Source of the DNA: Xenoacremonium recifei
Taxonomy: Eukaryota > Ascomycota > Sordariomycetes > Hypocreales > Nectriaceae
Assembly (NCBI GenBank): GCA_012184525.1
Contig: WOFQ01000022.1
Location: 124,001-188,000 of the forward strand
Direction: 5' to 3'
Length of the DNA stretch: 64,000 nt
The position numbers and the translations under genes are program-made. The notes under the pieces were generated by a model. The model was not told the DNA's origin and made no database searches. It worked only from the letters and a program-made list of their open reading frames with translations. Below, piece after piece: positions 46,660-58,545 of this stretch; the stretch's first letter is position 1; every line of letters starts with the position of its first letter.

Positions 46660-48128
46660 TTAAGATGAATCAGACTTTGGGCTGGCTCCCTCCGGCTTCT
46701 GTCCAATGACCGTGAAACTACACAACTCTAGTTAGTATGCGAATGTATCGCTTCGCGTTGCCACCACTTACACGCAACCAGTTGCCCAAGTCTTCGGGCC
46801 AAGAAGGGTTCGTCGCATCTCAGCAGCGAAAACTTGCATTTCCTCAGTGCTCCATCCGAGGATATCACACAGAGGCAGCTTGACGAAGCCATCAAGGGCT
46901 TCGCTAAACGAGAGGCCCACGAAGGTACCCAACTCTTTCATTTTCTTGTCTTTCGGCCACCGTCCAACAGGAATCTTATGATTCTGGTAGTCAATGCTGG
47001 TGAAGCCTGCGGCCTGGGCCAATTTTTCGAGTTTCTTGTCGCTGAAGTCAAAAGTGCAACCGATCTTGTCGCCAACCTCTCGGAAGATATTGGCCCATTG
47101 TGTGAAGATGCTGAGCAGCGAATTTGAGTAAGATGCTGGCCAGTCTATTTCAAGTCTGAAGGGGAAAACTAAGAGCTTACTGCTTCTCGTCCACTGTCAC
47201 GTCAGGGTTCTCCGACCTCATTTGAAGATCTGGTTCCATGTGCTGGAACCAGCCACCAGGCTTCAAATACTTATAGATCTGGCTGTAAAACTTGCCCCAG
47301 TCATCAATCGTACCCTGCATGTAGCGGATATGAATGAAGTCAAAGGAATCGGGTTCAAAGGTCCAATCCAGCTTTGCATCATCTATCTGGAATTCCACGT
47401 TGGGCGGTAGCCAGTCAGGCTGAGTTGGAGTAATATCGGTGCCGATGACCTTGGCCGAGGGAAAGTCATCTCCCATGTTGCTGTTGATGTTAGTGAGGAT
47501 AACCCACAAATCATGCGAAATAGTTACATGGCCCAAATTCCTGTCCCGGTTCCGATGTCGAGGATTCTCTGTCGCTACTTAGTCACAATCTGAAGCCACA
47601 GGCTTTGATGGCTCACCTGAGAATTCTCCTGGAGAGGTGGGAGATAGAGCTTTCCATCCAACATCAGGGTGATCCAGTGGTGTCTAATTACGAGTCAGTT
47701 GTGTCGTTTCAACCATGCAGGCTCAATACATAATGTCGAGTGCTTCCAGCTGAGCCTCGTCGTTGGGCGCCCTGTTTTGCTTAGCTGAAGATTGTCATCG
47801 AGATTGAGTTAGGATGCGTACCAATGCCTCCCATATTTTGGATTGGCATAACCTCTGCCTTGAAAATAATGGTTCTCGAAAATGCTCGAAGATATGGTGG
47901 CAGTGGAATCCGTCACGCTGATTCCTTGCTTATTTAGCCTGGCTCCGACGGCTACCATCGTGCGACGAATAGGCTTACCTCTCTGCGTCAAACTCGCTGT
48001 CCCTGCCGGACCCAGACTCCTATACAATTGGTCAGTCAAGAGCCAACAATCACATCCGTTCAATTTGCATCAAAACGGATGTGTCTTAGTAGTGTAGTGG
48101 CACAAACAGCTTCAATGTCTTCACACAT
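46660..48128 (-). CDS. LaeA-like SAM-dependent methyltransferase
   Basis: Nine exons: 48128-48108, 48019-47979, 47917-47822, 47771-47730, 47683-47617, 47568-47528, 47480-47181, 47110-46772 and 46717-46660; 334 aa, all phases closing. The family N-terminus is DSTATISSSIFENHYFQGRG with YANPKYGRHWAPNDEAQ. The SAM-binding motif I is at residues 90-102 (RILDIGTGTGIWA), followed by GTDITPTQPDWLPPNVEFQI, FIHIRYMQG and YLKPGGWFQHMEPDL. The length matches the LaeA/TAM-type methyltransferases of Eurotiomycetes, some of which methylate secondary metabolites while LaeA itself acts on gene regulation. The 7-codon first exon (MCEDIEA) uses a weak GTTTGT donor and is the least certain part. Its neighbours are an alpha/beta hydrolase and an MFS exporter, a small metabolite-like set. 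Confidence 0.87.
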
Positions 48129-48354
48129 GTTACGGAATGATGAACGAGTGGCGTCAAATGAGGGGTAAGGAGCAGAATTGCAACATGAGTCGAGACTGCG
48201 CCAGAGACATAATTATCAGGCTGGGCTGACGAGCGCGGAAAGATTCCAGGGTGACACGTCAGAGACGACCCCGGCTGCAGCTGGTATGGGTTGCAATGCA
48301 GGCTCTCGGGTCTCGTTGTGGGCAGTTATTCGCTGAGATCCTGGTTCAGCTTCG

Positions 48355-48672
48355 ATGTTGTCTCTTTTCTCAGCGGAGTTGTGCCGGCCGGCAAGCTTTT
48401 TCGCTCAGAGGGAAGAACGCCACAATCTCTTTAAGGGCATGGATTGGCCAGTATGCGATAATGAACGCAGAAGAGTTAAATATCTCGATCCGTTGACACT
48501 AATGGGAGGCAGTGAACACTTGATCTCTCTGGATATTGCCGCTTTCGCTTCGTATCTGCATGATTGTCGTCAACCTTGTGCAACAAGATTTCCCGAGATG
48601 AACAAAGACACAATCATTAGAGACTTCAGAGAACACAGCAGACAAGTCTACAGGGAAGGGCGCTGGACCTAA
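48355..48672 (+). CDS. Possible small gene or fragment, function unknown
   Basis: A 105-codon frame starts at the ATG at 48355 (MLSLFSAELCRPASFFAQ). It has a natural-looking composition without low complexity: GMDWPVCDNERRRVKYLDP, HLISLDIAAFASYLHDC and MNKDTIIRDFREHSRQVY. It lies between the start of the methyltransferase gene and the stop of the transporter gene. No domain was recognised and no introns are evident. It could be a remnant of a larger gene or antisense-neutral open DNA. Confidence 0.3.
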   Translation: MLSLFSAELCRPASFFAQREERHNLFKGMDWPVCDNERRRVKYLDPLTLMGGSEHLISLDIAAFASYLHDCRQPCATRFPEMNKDTIIRDFREHSRQVYREGRWT

Positions 48673-48828
48673 TACGTGCAGAAGATTGCCTTTTCCATGC
48701 TCTATATTTGCCTCTGTCTTTTCTCTATGTCCTTTTAGTAACACTGACACGAGCCAAACGATGACTATTTTTAACTTGGCCCTCAATTAAACAAAACCAG
48801 ATCGCGTTCTCCGATTTGATACAAAGAT

Positions 48829-50466
48829 TTAGTCCCTCTTCAAGCCCACACGACCCGTCTTTCGAAGTCCGAGAGCTCCAATTGCTGCGGTGACTATCAT
48901 GAACGCAAACATGGCCCAGAAGCTAGCACGGTAGCCAGCCAGGGTGGCCTTGATCTCGCCCACACTGGAATGCTCCTCCTTAACCTTGGTTGAGATGACT
49001 TGCAGTATGGCAAGCCCAAGAGCGCTCCCGAATTGACCAGCGGTGTTGAAGACAGCTCCGGCAAGCGCCTGGGTGTCTTCGGGAAAGACATCAGTAATGA
49101 CAATCAGACCAACGGTGAACAAGGCGTCACAGTTAATTGGCATCAGAAGCTGGGCTACGAATTCGTTGCCCCAGTACGGCCACGAGGGCTGAGCGACAGC
49201 CATGAGCAGGGGTGCTCCCGCGCAGAGCACAGCGGATACAGTGGCGATCCAGATGGCTGACACTCGATGAACAAAAAAGCCCATGGCGAGATTGACACCA
49301 GCGCCGACGACCAAACTAGGAAGGATTCGCAGAGAGGCCTGGAGAGCTGGAAGCTGCTGGACCTCCTGGAAGAACAAGCTGGAGAAAAGCTCCATAGAGT
49401 TGATGACCCCATAAGACAGGGCGATCGTAGCGCAGATGCTGGAGAAGGTCGCGTTCTTCCACAGGGCATTAGGGATCAGGGCTGGGCGGCTTTGGCGGAC
49501 TTGGTGATGGACCCAAGTGATGAAGGCGGGCAGCGCGACGGCGCTGAGACAAAGGAGGACGATGCTGGTAGGCTCGCGAATACGAGAGACGTCAGCGCTG
49601 AGAATGCTATTCGATTGTTAGTTATCAGCCAAACAAGGCTGCTCAAGAGGGCCGTTGGAAACCTACGCAAGAAGGTAGCAAAGCATAGCCATGAAGGCCG
49701 ATGCGAGCAATGCCCCGATCCAGTCAACCTTTGTCCTCAAATCCTGCATGATGTCTTCGAACCTGCGCTCCTCTCGACTCTTCGGAATAGCCCAAAGCCC
49801 GACGATGGTGAGAAGTGTAGTCAATCCTCCGGCTATGTACCAGCCAGATCTCCAGCCAATCGTGTCGACGAGGATTCCTCCTATGACGAGGCCGAAGGAG
49901 AAGCCAAAAGGCTGACTGAATCCAAGACAAGAGAAGGCCATGTTCCGCCCGCGCCCAGCCGGCAGAGCTTGAGTCAAAATCGATACTGAAGATGCCAGAT
50001 GCAACGCGAGACCGACTCCTTGAAGAGCCCTCATCGCAACCAGTTCCTGACCATTCTTTGATGCGCCCGCTCCAATTGTCATCACTCCAGCCAACAAGCA
50101 GCCCAGAAGATCAACCCAGCGCGGCCCAATTGCATCAGCGACAGACCCAGCCAGCAACAGCGTCGAAGCCGTTGCAAGGCTCGACACCGAAGCAGGCCAG
50201 AAGGCCAATGAAGTCGGCAGCTGGAGGTCCTTCGTCATAGTGGGCAGCCCGACGTTGACAAGGCCATTGACCATGCTGGAGCAGAATGTCACGCCGCAGA
50301 ATTGGATCGTCACGACGACTTGCTGCAGGCGAGAGACACGGACAGGCGGTGATGCCGCCTCCTGCGAGCGGAGAGACCTGTTCTCGAACTGCGCGAGGGG
50401 AATGCTGCCCTCGACTGCCGGATCATGATGAACCAGAACGGTTTGGGTCTCGGTAGTTGTCGCCAT
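48829..50466 (-). CDS. MFS multidrug-type transporter, 14 transmembrane (DHA2-like)
   Basis: Exon 1 is 50466-49667 and exon 2 is 49606-48829, across a 60-bp intron (GTAGGT to AATAG); 525 aa. A soluble N-terminus (MATTTETQTVLVHHD) leads into helix 1 (QFCGVTFCSSMVNGLVNVGL). Motif A-like text is GSVADAIGPRWVDLLG, the helix 4-5 region is MRALQGVGLALHLAS, and motif C-like is FGFSFGLVIGGILVDTIGWR. The second half has repeated hydrophobic helices ending FMIVTAAIGALGLRKTG. The length and spacing fit the 14-helix drug:proton antiporter branch. It could export the product of the neighbouring methyltransferase; this is inference from proximity only. Confidence 0.9.
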
Positions 50467-51135
50467 GGTGAGCCGCGAATTGTGAACCGCAAAACCAGAG
50501 TTGTTTCGAGGTTCACTGGATGACTCGAGAGGTTGAGACGAAAACGGCGGATCTTTCTTTAAGAACTGAATCGTGAATCAGCGCTAAACCTCCTGTCAAG
50601 CATAGGGCGGAAGCGACATGCATAGCGGGGACTCACTTATCGAGAACTAAACTCCATACGTTAGGTAGAAGGGCCCGATTGTCGGAGAAGCCATGCAGTA
50701 TTCAAGACTCACAAGACAGAGATTGGTCCATTGAGCATTGCCTTGAGTAACTCGATTGATCACCTATTGCCGCGGATCAAGTTTCCAGCTAATACCGACC
50801 TTTGAATGGCCTTTCTCGGGCTCTCCGCATCTTTCCCCCAGACGCTTGAGTCTTCGTCGATGCGCCAGACCGCAAAGTCCCCGAAATGAGATCGCCTCTC
50901 CACCACTGTTGATCCACTGAGGTTTGCTGGGAATAATGAGTCAATCAGCGGAAATACAGGAGGGGAGCAACTAACCAAAGGCCTTTCGGAGAGCCCGTTC
51001 TGGAACTCAGTCAGCAAACAATGGTTGTTTCCCAATCAAAGTATCCCCTTCTGAAAGACTTAACAACACGCAATACATTTATAAACAACAGAAGAGTAAA
51101 ACTATGTACATCACCAAACCAACTCGCCTTCACCC
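50467..51135. other. Intergenic, no gene seen
   Basis: This 669-bp gap lies upstream of the transporter and downstream of the GH30 gene. A 91-codon minus frame (50760-51035) lacks domain support. Confidence 0.45.
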
Positions 51136-52611
51136 TTACGCCGCGGGAAGAACCCACGTCGTCACCGCCAACGCCGCCACCCTCCCATTCCAGGTCTGAC
51201 TCTCCGACTCCGTCGTCAACTCCACGAAGATATCATGATCATACCGATTCTGAATCACCACCGTCCTTGTCCCATCCGGATTCAGCGTCGCCACGCTCTC
51301 CATGCCCGTATCATCCGCATACAAGTAACTCCCCGTGCCGTCTAGCACCGTCGCCCCCTTAGGCATGAACTTGCTGAACTGGCCCAGCATGTAGTAGTCC
51401 ACTGTCTTGGTGTACGTCCCCGCAGACTGGTCCACGGTGATGAGACCCGTGCATTCGCTGCAGGCGTCGCCGCCGGAGAGGTACGGTCCGCCGCCGGTGT
51501 AGGTGCCCAGGGCCCAGGCGATGATGCCGTTGGCCCAGTTCTGGAGCGGCATCAGCGCGAAGTCGGAGGAGTGCTTCCAGTCGGTGACGCCTAGGGCGGT
51601 CCAGCACTCGGTCATGTACTGCAGGGTGTTGGGGAACTCGTTGTGGAAGGTTGTGAGAGGTGCCCAGTTGGCTGGGTCGTTGCCCGAGTAGCAGTGCCAG
51701 GCGGCGGCATTGACGTAGTCAGAGGCCGCATTCACGACTGTCTCGGGGTAGTCGTAGTCCGCTGAAGGTGGTCAGTTGTTGCTTTCTCGACATCTTCATG
51801 CAGGGATCATACCGGTGTTGTGGTCAAAGGCCCAGATCTGGGTATCAAAGCCTGCGTTCCGAATAGCCGGCCCAACAACATCCTGGATCAGCGCCCCCGA
51901 CTCATCTGCATAGATGTACATCGTGGGCATCTCCGCGCGGCTGTTCAAGGGTTCGTTCTGGATGGTGATGGCATCAATCTTCGCGCCAGCGTTCTCGTAG
52001 GCCTGGAGATACTTGACAAAGTACTGGCCGTACTCCTCCTCGTATGCGTGGTTGAGGTTGTTGTTAACCGTGGTACCTGTTAAGACACCGTCAAGCTGCA
52101 TCCAGCCTGGGGGAGCCCAGGGTGTTCCCAGGATGGTCAAATCATCCTGAAGGGTTCGCATCTCGGCAAGCATGGCCGCCATGGCTGTACCACGGTCGCC
52201 CAGGTAGAACGAGCTGAGCGAAGTATCTACACTACCGCCATTATCGTCGTAGGTATAGGCTGGGTCAGCTGAGAGATCGGAGCTGGCAATAGTATGTCTC
52301 ATGAGGTTGAAGTTGATTCCTGATGGTGTCATAAGGTCTTCGAGAAGCTGGCTCAGTGTCGCTGAGGAGAGCGTGTTGAACGCCGTAACGGTCGAGTCGG
52401 TCACAGCAGCGCCGAAGCCATTGATGGTCTGCTTCTTTCCGGAGTTCTCTTTGATAGAGAAGTCCCATGTATCGAGACCTGGGTTGCTTCCACCCAGTGT
52501 TGGAGCATCCACGGAAGTCAAGGTCAGTGAGCCATCGGAGGACGAGGCCCAGGCTGAGGCCGCGGCGTTGACGCCCGTGACCGTAGCGGCTGTGACAAGC
52601 AAGTTGCGCAT
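51136..52611 (-). CDS. Secreted GH30 family endo-beta-glucanase (beta-1,6-glucanase-like)
   Basis: Exon 1 is 52611-51813 and exon 2 is 51761-51136, with a 51-bp intron (GTATGA to TTCAG); 474 aa. The N-terminus (MRNLLVTAATVTGVNAAASA) is a signal peptide. The TIM barrel of glycoside hydrolase family 30 is clear: INGFGAAVTDSTVTAFNTL, NLMRHTIASSDLS and ILGTPWAPPGWM. The acid/base Glu220 is in TIQNEP and the nucleophile Glu318 in MTECW. The C-terminal beta-sandwich (YYMLGQFSKFMPKGA, VIQNRYDHDIFVEL) is present to the stop. Fungal relatives include Neg1-type endo-beta-1,6-glucanases that attack fungal cell walls and are used in mycoparasitism or autolysis. Both catalytic residues are intact and the length is normal. 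Confidence 0.93.
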
Positions 52612-53848
52612 GATGCTTATGGACTCTTGACTTATTGTCTAGAGTTAGGTAGGATAATCTCTCTGGGTGAGTGCCAACAACGAGGCTTTTATCTCAACAC
52701 GGCCCCCAAGGGATGAGATCATAGCCGGTCTTCCCATCATGATTGATCATCCCATAAGTTCCGTCGTCCAATAAGAGTACATAAACAACGCAGCAGGGCA
52801 ACATAACTCCATCCAGACTCAGCCCTGCGCAATTATGCTTAGTCAAGGGAACACTGTATAATTCAGTATGGCTCCTGTTCAGGATCGGCCCGACCCCCAC
52901 AGTCGGCGATATCTAGAGGGATCAGATGAAACGACCCAACGTCGCATCTAAGGCTGAATACCTCCGGGACGGAGCCTTGAATTAAAAAGGAAGTCACGGG
53001 TGCACAGGAATGTATTTTGGGAGTCCTTCAACATATGGATGCTGTTCCTTCAGGAATCCGCCAAGACGAGAGATTCGAGTTTCCAGACCAGCCAGTTCTA
53101 AAGATCGTTCCAATCTGCGATTAAGTTCTTACACGACTCAACTGCCGGACTTCTCTTTCTTTTGTCTAGAAACGACTGCACAATCCGTCTCTGGCAACGC
53201 AGAGCTGAGAGGAGGTTCCTGTCTGAAACGTTGCATAGAACCACAGCACTCTGCAACAGGAGGGCACAGCAGGCCTCATTCAACTCACCTTACAAAGCAA
53301 TGCAATAATTCTTGCATGTAGAAATATGTATGTCAATCCTTGAACCTAGAAGTCTCAACTTGGAAGGTCGATGTGCGGCCGCTCCCTGCGTTGCCGATCA
53401 TCCATCGCCTGATCCGGTCGCAACGTCTCTTTTATCTGAGACGGCAGTTGCTGGGGCTATAGAATGGCCTTAGAGTGCGACCCAGTTGGCTTTATTTAGT
53501 ATTTCTTGCGTATACGAGTTGCCTTAGATCAGTCAATCAATAAACATGCTTGTTCGGAAGCATACTGCGCATCACGATGCTACTCTGAGTAGGCTGACTG
53601 TAGATGGAGACAACATCACCCGACAACCACACCGGACAAACAAAGACAAAGCTGTTTCGACACAACCACTAATTGATAATAATTCATAATTATTGCGGAC
53701 TTCAAATATTTTCAGAGAATCAGACTGCCGCTTACCGAAGCTTTCATTCTCCTCCAACCCTATTCCCCAACCAAGTCGAAGCACCGACGCAACTCATCTC
53801 CAATTACATCCCTTCCCCCAGACCGCATTGTCCCTTTTTCACACCACA
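52612..53848. other. Intergenic, no gene seen
   Basis: About 1.2 kb between the start of the GH30 gene and the 3' end of the fasciclin gene. Short frames at 53010-53321 and 53572-53784 have no domain signal. Confidence 0.45.
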
Positions 53849-55154
53849 TTACATTCCATTCGCAACAATCGCCGCACCGCCAAACAGCGCTCCAATTGCA
53901 ACCGCGGCCGTCGCTCTCGGCACACCGGCCTGGCTCGACGTCGAGGTCTTCAGACCCGTGGCAGTCTCCGTAGCTGCCGGCACGCCTGACGTGAAGGGGA
54001 CAGCTCCGCCGCTGGCGGTCGATGCACCGGAGAATGCCGGAGCCGTGGTGGAGGTGTTGGGCGTGGCGGAAGTGTTGTTTGGGTTAAGAACACTGTAGGA
54101 TATAAGTCAGTGATTGATCGAGATGATGAAGAGAATGAAGAGGAGACTTACTTGTCAATGACGTGGACTACGCCGTTGGAGATGAGAACATCCGGCGTCA
54201 CAACCTTGGCGCTGTTCACATAGACTGTTCCATTATCAACAGTAATGGTAACATTCGCGCCCTCAACCGTCATCAGCGTCTCATTCTTCAACACGCTGCT
54301 ATATCCCACGGTACCCTTGATGACATGATACTTCAGGATATCATCAAGCTCACTCGTCGAGGCATTGGCCAGCACGGACGCGATATCCGCAAAGGCAGCG
54401 TTGTTAGGCGCGAAGACAGTAATATCCTTCATGTTGTCCAACGACTGCGTGAGGTTCAGCGTTGACACGGCGCCTGCAACGGCGGAGAGACCGGCATCGA
54501 TGGCGGTTTCGTTGAGGTCCATGGGGATAGTGAGAACGCGGTCGACGATGTGGATGACGCCACCATTGAAGGTGAGATTCTAAACGCGTTAACATAGTTC
54601 ATTTCATGTTGGGTGTAAGACCAGACATACAGCCGTGGTGACATTGGACTCGGCCTTCAGAGCACTGTAGAAGCTGACGGTGTTATTGCTTCCCATCATA
54701 GCCTCAACAACTTGGCCGCCAGTCACGTTCGAATACGTCGCATTCTTCAGCATCGTAGGAATAAACATGGGCGTCGTCGTGAAATTATCGGCCATATACG
54801 TGCCATTAAGAACGTGGTAGGATAACACCGCGCTTATAGCTCCGGGGTCCGAGGTCACCATGCTGACGACGGCGCTGTCGTTAAGGAATGTCTGGATGGC
54901 ATCATTGCTGGGGGCCAGGATGGTGATATTGGTTAGCTTGGAGATTGACTTGACGAGGGCAGGCCGCTGCTTGAGGAGGCCTGGCATATGTTAATCAGCA
55001 ATTGGCTTTGATGAAGGACGGGCCGCGAGTTACCATTGAGGTCAGAGAGGGTATCGTTGTTGGCAGCGAGAACCTCAGCAAGCGTTGACTTCGAACTCGT
55101 CTGGGCCGCCGCAACCCCAGCGAGAGCGAGAGATAGGATATTAGAGAACTTCAT
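53849..55154 (-). CDS. Fasciclin (FAS1) domain protein, probably GPI-anchored
   Basis: Four exons: 55154-55034, 54980-54631, 54579-54152 and 54092-53849; 380 aa. A signal peptide (MKFSNILSLALAGVAAAQ) precedes two FAS1 domains. The first holds TNITILAPSNDAIQTFLND and AVLSYHVLNGTY; the second DITVFAPNNAAFADI and ILKYHVIKGTVGYSSVL, and then VVHVIDKVLNP-like ends. Many NxT/S sequons are seen. The C-terminus is Ser/Thr-rich and ends in a hydrophobic segment (AAVAIGALFGGAAIVANGM) with small residues just before it, as expected for a GPI signal. FAS1 proteins mediate adhesion at the cell surface. The introns separate the signal region, domain 1, domain 2 and the anchor tail neatly. Confidence 0.92.
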
Positions 55155-56358
55155 TGTTGTACTTCGAGATACTCCTGCAGCGAGCAAGCTCACACCTAGC
55201 ACTGGCAACGTCGGGACAGCTCAGCTCTTTAAGCAACTCAGCTACGCCCAAGTGGTGACGACGCCAGGGCTCGACAAGCCATCCAACCCACCGCCGACCT
55301 CACCCCTAGCTCACTTGAGGTTCTGGCATCCAGCTTTGCCCAATAGCCATGAGCCGCGTTGGCAGCGATCGTCGTCTTCGAGTAACCTACACAGCAAGTC
55401 GATGACATCGACCAAGACACAGCATCGCGCACTACCCGTGTCAAGCTCAGCACGGTCAACGAACTAGGATCAAACAGGGCCATTCGGAAAAAGTCAATTA
55501 GCTGCAAAGGGGTTTCACGCGTTCCGACTTGCCGTCAATGGGTGTCGGGCATGCCCAAAGAGACCGCCTGGCACGCTTCTATTTGCTGGCATCGCGGCCG
55601 TCAGTCCGCGTCTAGAACCTGTTTCGAGGCTTTGGCTGCAGGGGGCGAAGTCATCTGTCGGGTCATAGGACCGGTCGACGCGCAAGAGGCTCGACTTTGC
55701 CGCACAGCCTGACAGCTAGCCCAGCTTCCCGTCCATCCATCCCTCCAGGCATGCCTATCCCATCGCTAGAGAGCTATCCAGCTCTGCCTCAGCCCGTTTC
55801 TGCCTCCGCATTCTCCACCTCCAGCTTGCCGGCTCCGGGGCGGGGCCGCTGTTAGCTCCAAGGTTGTTGTTGGTTGGGCTGGACGATCCGCGAGCAACGA
55901 TATCGTCATTGATTCATCCCTCGACGCTCGTCCGACGTCTGAGCCTGGCGTAAACCTGTTAGAGTTGCGTAAAAGTGTAAAATCGAGGGTACGGCCAAGA
56001 CAATGCACAGACGGCGGCACCAGAGTGTCCGGGACTTCGGCATCTCCACGGCACGATCTGCTGTAACTAGCCTGAAAGGCGAGCATCGTGGCTGGCTTCG
56101 TGTTGCAAATGCGGGACGGAAGCCTTTGTTGTTGTTGGCAGACCGCAGGCTATGGCTTGGCCGTCAAGTTGAGAGTCCAGAGTCCAGATGCTGCGTCGGA
56201 AGTTTGGTCACGAGTCCTCCAAAAAGTGAGATCCCAGTCCAGGCGGGAATGACAATATTCTAGCATCAGAAGCAGGCTGCTGGTTCATCGCTCGGATACT
56301 CCCGACGAACCGAACCAACGAGTAAAGCGAGGGTCGTGTCTGCAGACCAGAATCCTTC
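55155..56358. other. Intergenic, no gene seen
   Basis: About 1.2 kb between the fasciclin start and the cyclin H stop. Frames in 55036-55467 and 55766-56086 are low-complexity and unsupported. Confidence 0.45.
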
Positions 56359-57464
56359 TCACAGAGGAGGTCCAAATGGGTCCGCGTTCTCGAGCTTCAC
56401 CCTCTTTGGATCTCGCAGATCACCGCCAAAGACTGCACCGTCATCTGTGGCCGGCGCCTTCTTCTCCTTCTTCATCGCCATCTCGCGTCTCGCTCGTTGC
56501 AGGTTCACCAAGTTCGCGCGGTCGGGGTCTCGGCAGCGCTGGAGCTTCTTTCGCAGGGGCTTCATCGACTTGACAGTTTCGGGCTTCAATGTGTTAGCAA
56601 GAGCTTCGGCGCCTTTTGCAATGATTCACTTACGTTTCCCCAGTACTCGGCCATGCGCTCAGGTGGTTCTTCTTCCAGCATCTTGCGGCAACCATCAATG
56701 GCATCCATGATCTTCGCGCGCATCTCCGCCAGAGCGCCATGGGAGCCACCCTTCTCGCCGTCACCTTCTGCAGGAGGAATTGGGATCAAGAAATCCACCA
56801 ATTCACGGTCAACCATAGATAGCGCAGCCATCATGATCTGACTCGGCGAGTAGTGAAAGTAGGCGTCCGTCAGGAGCGGACTGAATTTGAGAATCTCCCG
56901 CGCCCGTGCATGTGCCTTGCTTATTCTGCCGTCTTCTTCGGGATGTGCCCGTCGCAACTCCAGAATAGCGCCCTCGAGCGCCCGGAACGGGTGGCGCACG
57001 TCAAAGGCGAAGCGAATGCCCTGACAAAGCAGAAACTCGCCAGCGACGATCTGCTCGCCTGTCGTGTTGGGGAACTTCTCGGCAAACTTGGCCAGCCGGT
57101 AGAAGAAGCCTTCGGCCTTACATCCAAAGAAGATCGAAGTCTTAAGTAGTTCGGTCGGCGGGTATGTCATGACCGAGTTGGTCACGTAGAAGCGTCGCAG
57201 GAAAATCGCAGCCGTGGCGCGGATCTCGGTGGGTAGCTCGCAGAACTGTGCGGCGCGGATGAGCTCGACGGTGAAGAATTTGACGAGGCGCGTCTCTTCT
57301 TCAGCCGTGAGGAAGTCAGGCGGAGGGTCGGCACCCAGGCGAGGCGCGATCTGCTGCTTGGCCAGGCTGTTTGTCTTTTGGCGAAGCTCGCGAAGCTTGG
57401 AGGGAGAGTAGGACCAGAGCCGGTACTGGCTGGACTGGCGGTATCGCTCGTCTTCGGTGGCCAT
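56359..57464 (-). CDS. ccl1: Cyclin H homologue (TFIIH kinase cyclin, Ccl1-like)
   Basis: Exon 1 is 57464-56634 and exon 2 is 56583-56359, across a 50-bp intron (GTAAGT donor, AAG acceptor, CTAAC branch); 351 aa. The N-terminus MATEDERYRQSSQYRLWSYS is diagnostic of cyclin H (its helix binds the CAK complex). Two cyclin folds follow: LVKFFTVELIRAAQFCELP, IRATAAIFLRRFYVTNSVM, KTSIFFGCKAEGFFYRLAKF and EFLLCQGIRFAFDVRHPFRA. The basic C-terminus has CRDPDRANLVNLQRARREM and ends in DPFGPPL. With Cdk7/Kin28 and Mat1 it phosphorylates the Pol II C-terminal domain and activates cell-cycle kinases in the nucleus. This is a conserved single-copy gene. Confidence 0.92.
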
Positions 57465-58545
57465 CGTGGGAAGCTACTTGAGTCCGGGCGACTCCAGAGC
57501 TGAGAAGAAGGCGTGAATGAGCTGTTTGCGCAGAAGTTGAGTTGCAGCGGTTGAGTTGAAGTTGGCCCAGGGTTGTTGTTGATAGATTGCACGGGATAAG
57601 GATAAGAAGCTTCAAAGCTAGGCAGGAGCGATGCGCTGCTAACAAAAACAACTCCACAGGTACTTGCATCAACGCGGGGCCTTCTATAGAATCCTTGTAG
57701 ATCATCGAGTTCTCTGTTAAGGTCTCATCATGACTACCAGGGCACTTATGTCCGCCGCCACAGCCAATCATGACAGCCAATGATCAAAGAATTAGACAAC
57801 TTCTTCAAAAGCTATCTCATTTGTCGTAACGATTGGGTGGTTTATTCTATCCTATTACACTCATTTTCATTATGATTTCGGTGCTCACCTGCAACTCGCC
57901 CGCCAACCACCGTATCGCAGAAAATTGGGTGTGGCTGACCTTGTATGTGGCTGCTCCGAACGCCACACTTTCATACTGGCTGCATTGCTCACTTCACTTG
58001 ACAATTAAGAAATTCAAGTAATAGCAAATTATAGCTTCATTTAATAGGGAGTGTTCCACCACGTTCAACGTGTTCTTCTAGCCCTTTCCTTTGCTGCAGT
58101 CCCCCGTAAACGCAAATTCCGAATTCACACTTCCGTCGAAAGTCGGAACGGAATCAGCTCAAGTGAACTCCAAAACGCCGCCATGCCCTTGAGTGCCAGT
58201 TCCCTGAGATTCCGAAATGTGCCACACAAACAAAAGAAATCAGCCAGCCTATATCCCCTTCCACTTGAACTCGCCCTTCGATAGCATGTACCTCCATAAC
58301 TGTTCTCGTCCCCGATAGCAAAGATCAGCCGCAAGTTCGGACGGGATCTCGTGAAGACGGATCCCGGCCCTTCTATCAGTCATGTTTGTTAACTCTATCA
58401 GCTCTTCTTCCATCACTTGCTTTCCTCCACTGAGAGGAACTCGTCTCCGATAGCATATGTCCACCATGTTCGGACGGAATCTCGTGCAGATGGATCCCGG
58501 TCCTTCTATATGTCATCTTCGTCCACCACTTCACCGGCTCGCCTC
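57465..58545. other. Intergenic stretch with degenerate direct repeats
   Basis: About 1.1 kb between cyclin H and the BAR gene. The right half contains the repeats listed separately; no intact gene was seen. Confidence 0.5.
58306..58519. repeat. Degenerate direct repeat, about 135-bp period
   Basis: Two copies share CTCGTCYCCGATAGCA, then GTTCGGACGGRATCTCGTG, then GGATCCCGGYCCTTCTATM. Copy 1 starts near 58306 and copy 2 near 58441. A shorter third match (CTCGCCCTTCGATAGCATGT) starts near 58270. The copies differ mostly by transitions and small indels. Confidence 0.65.
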
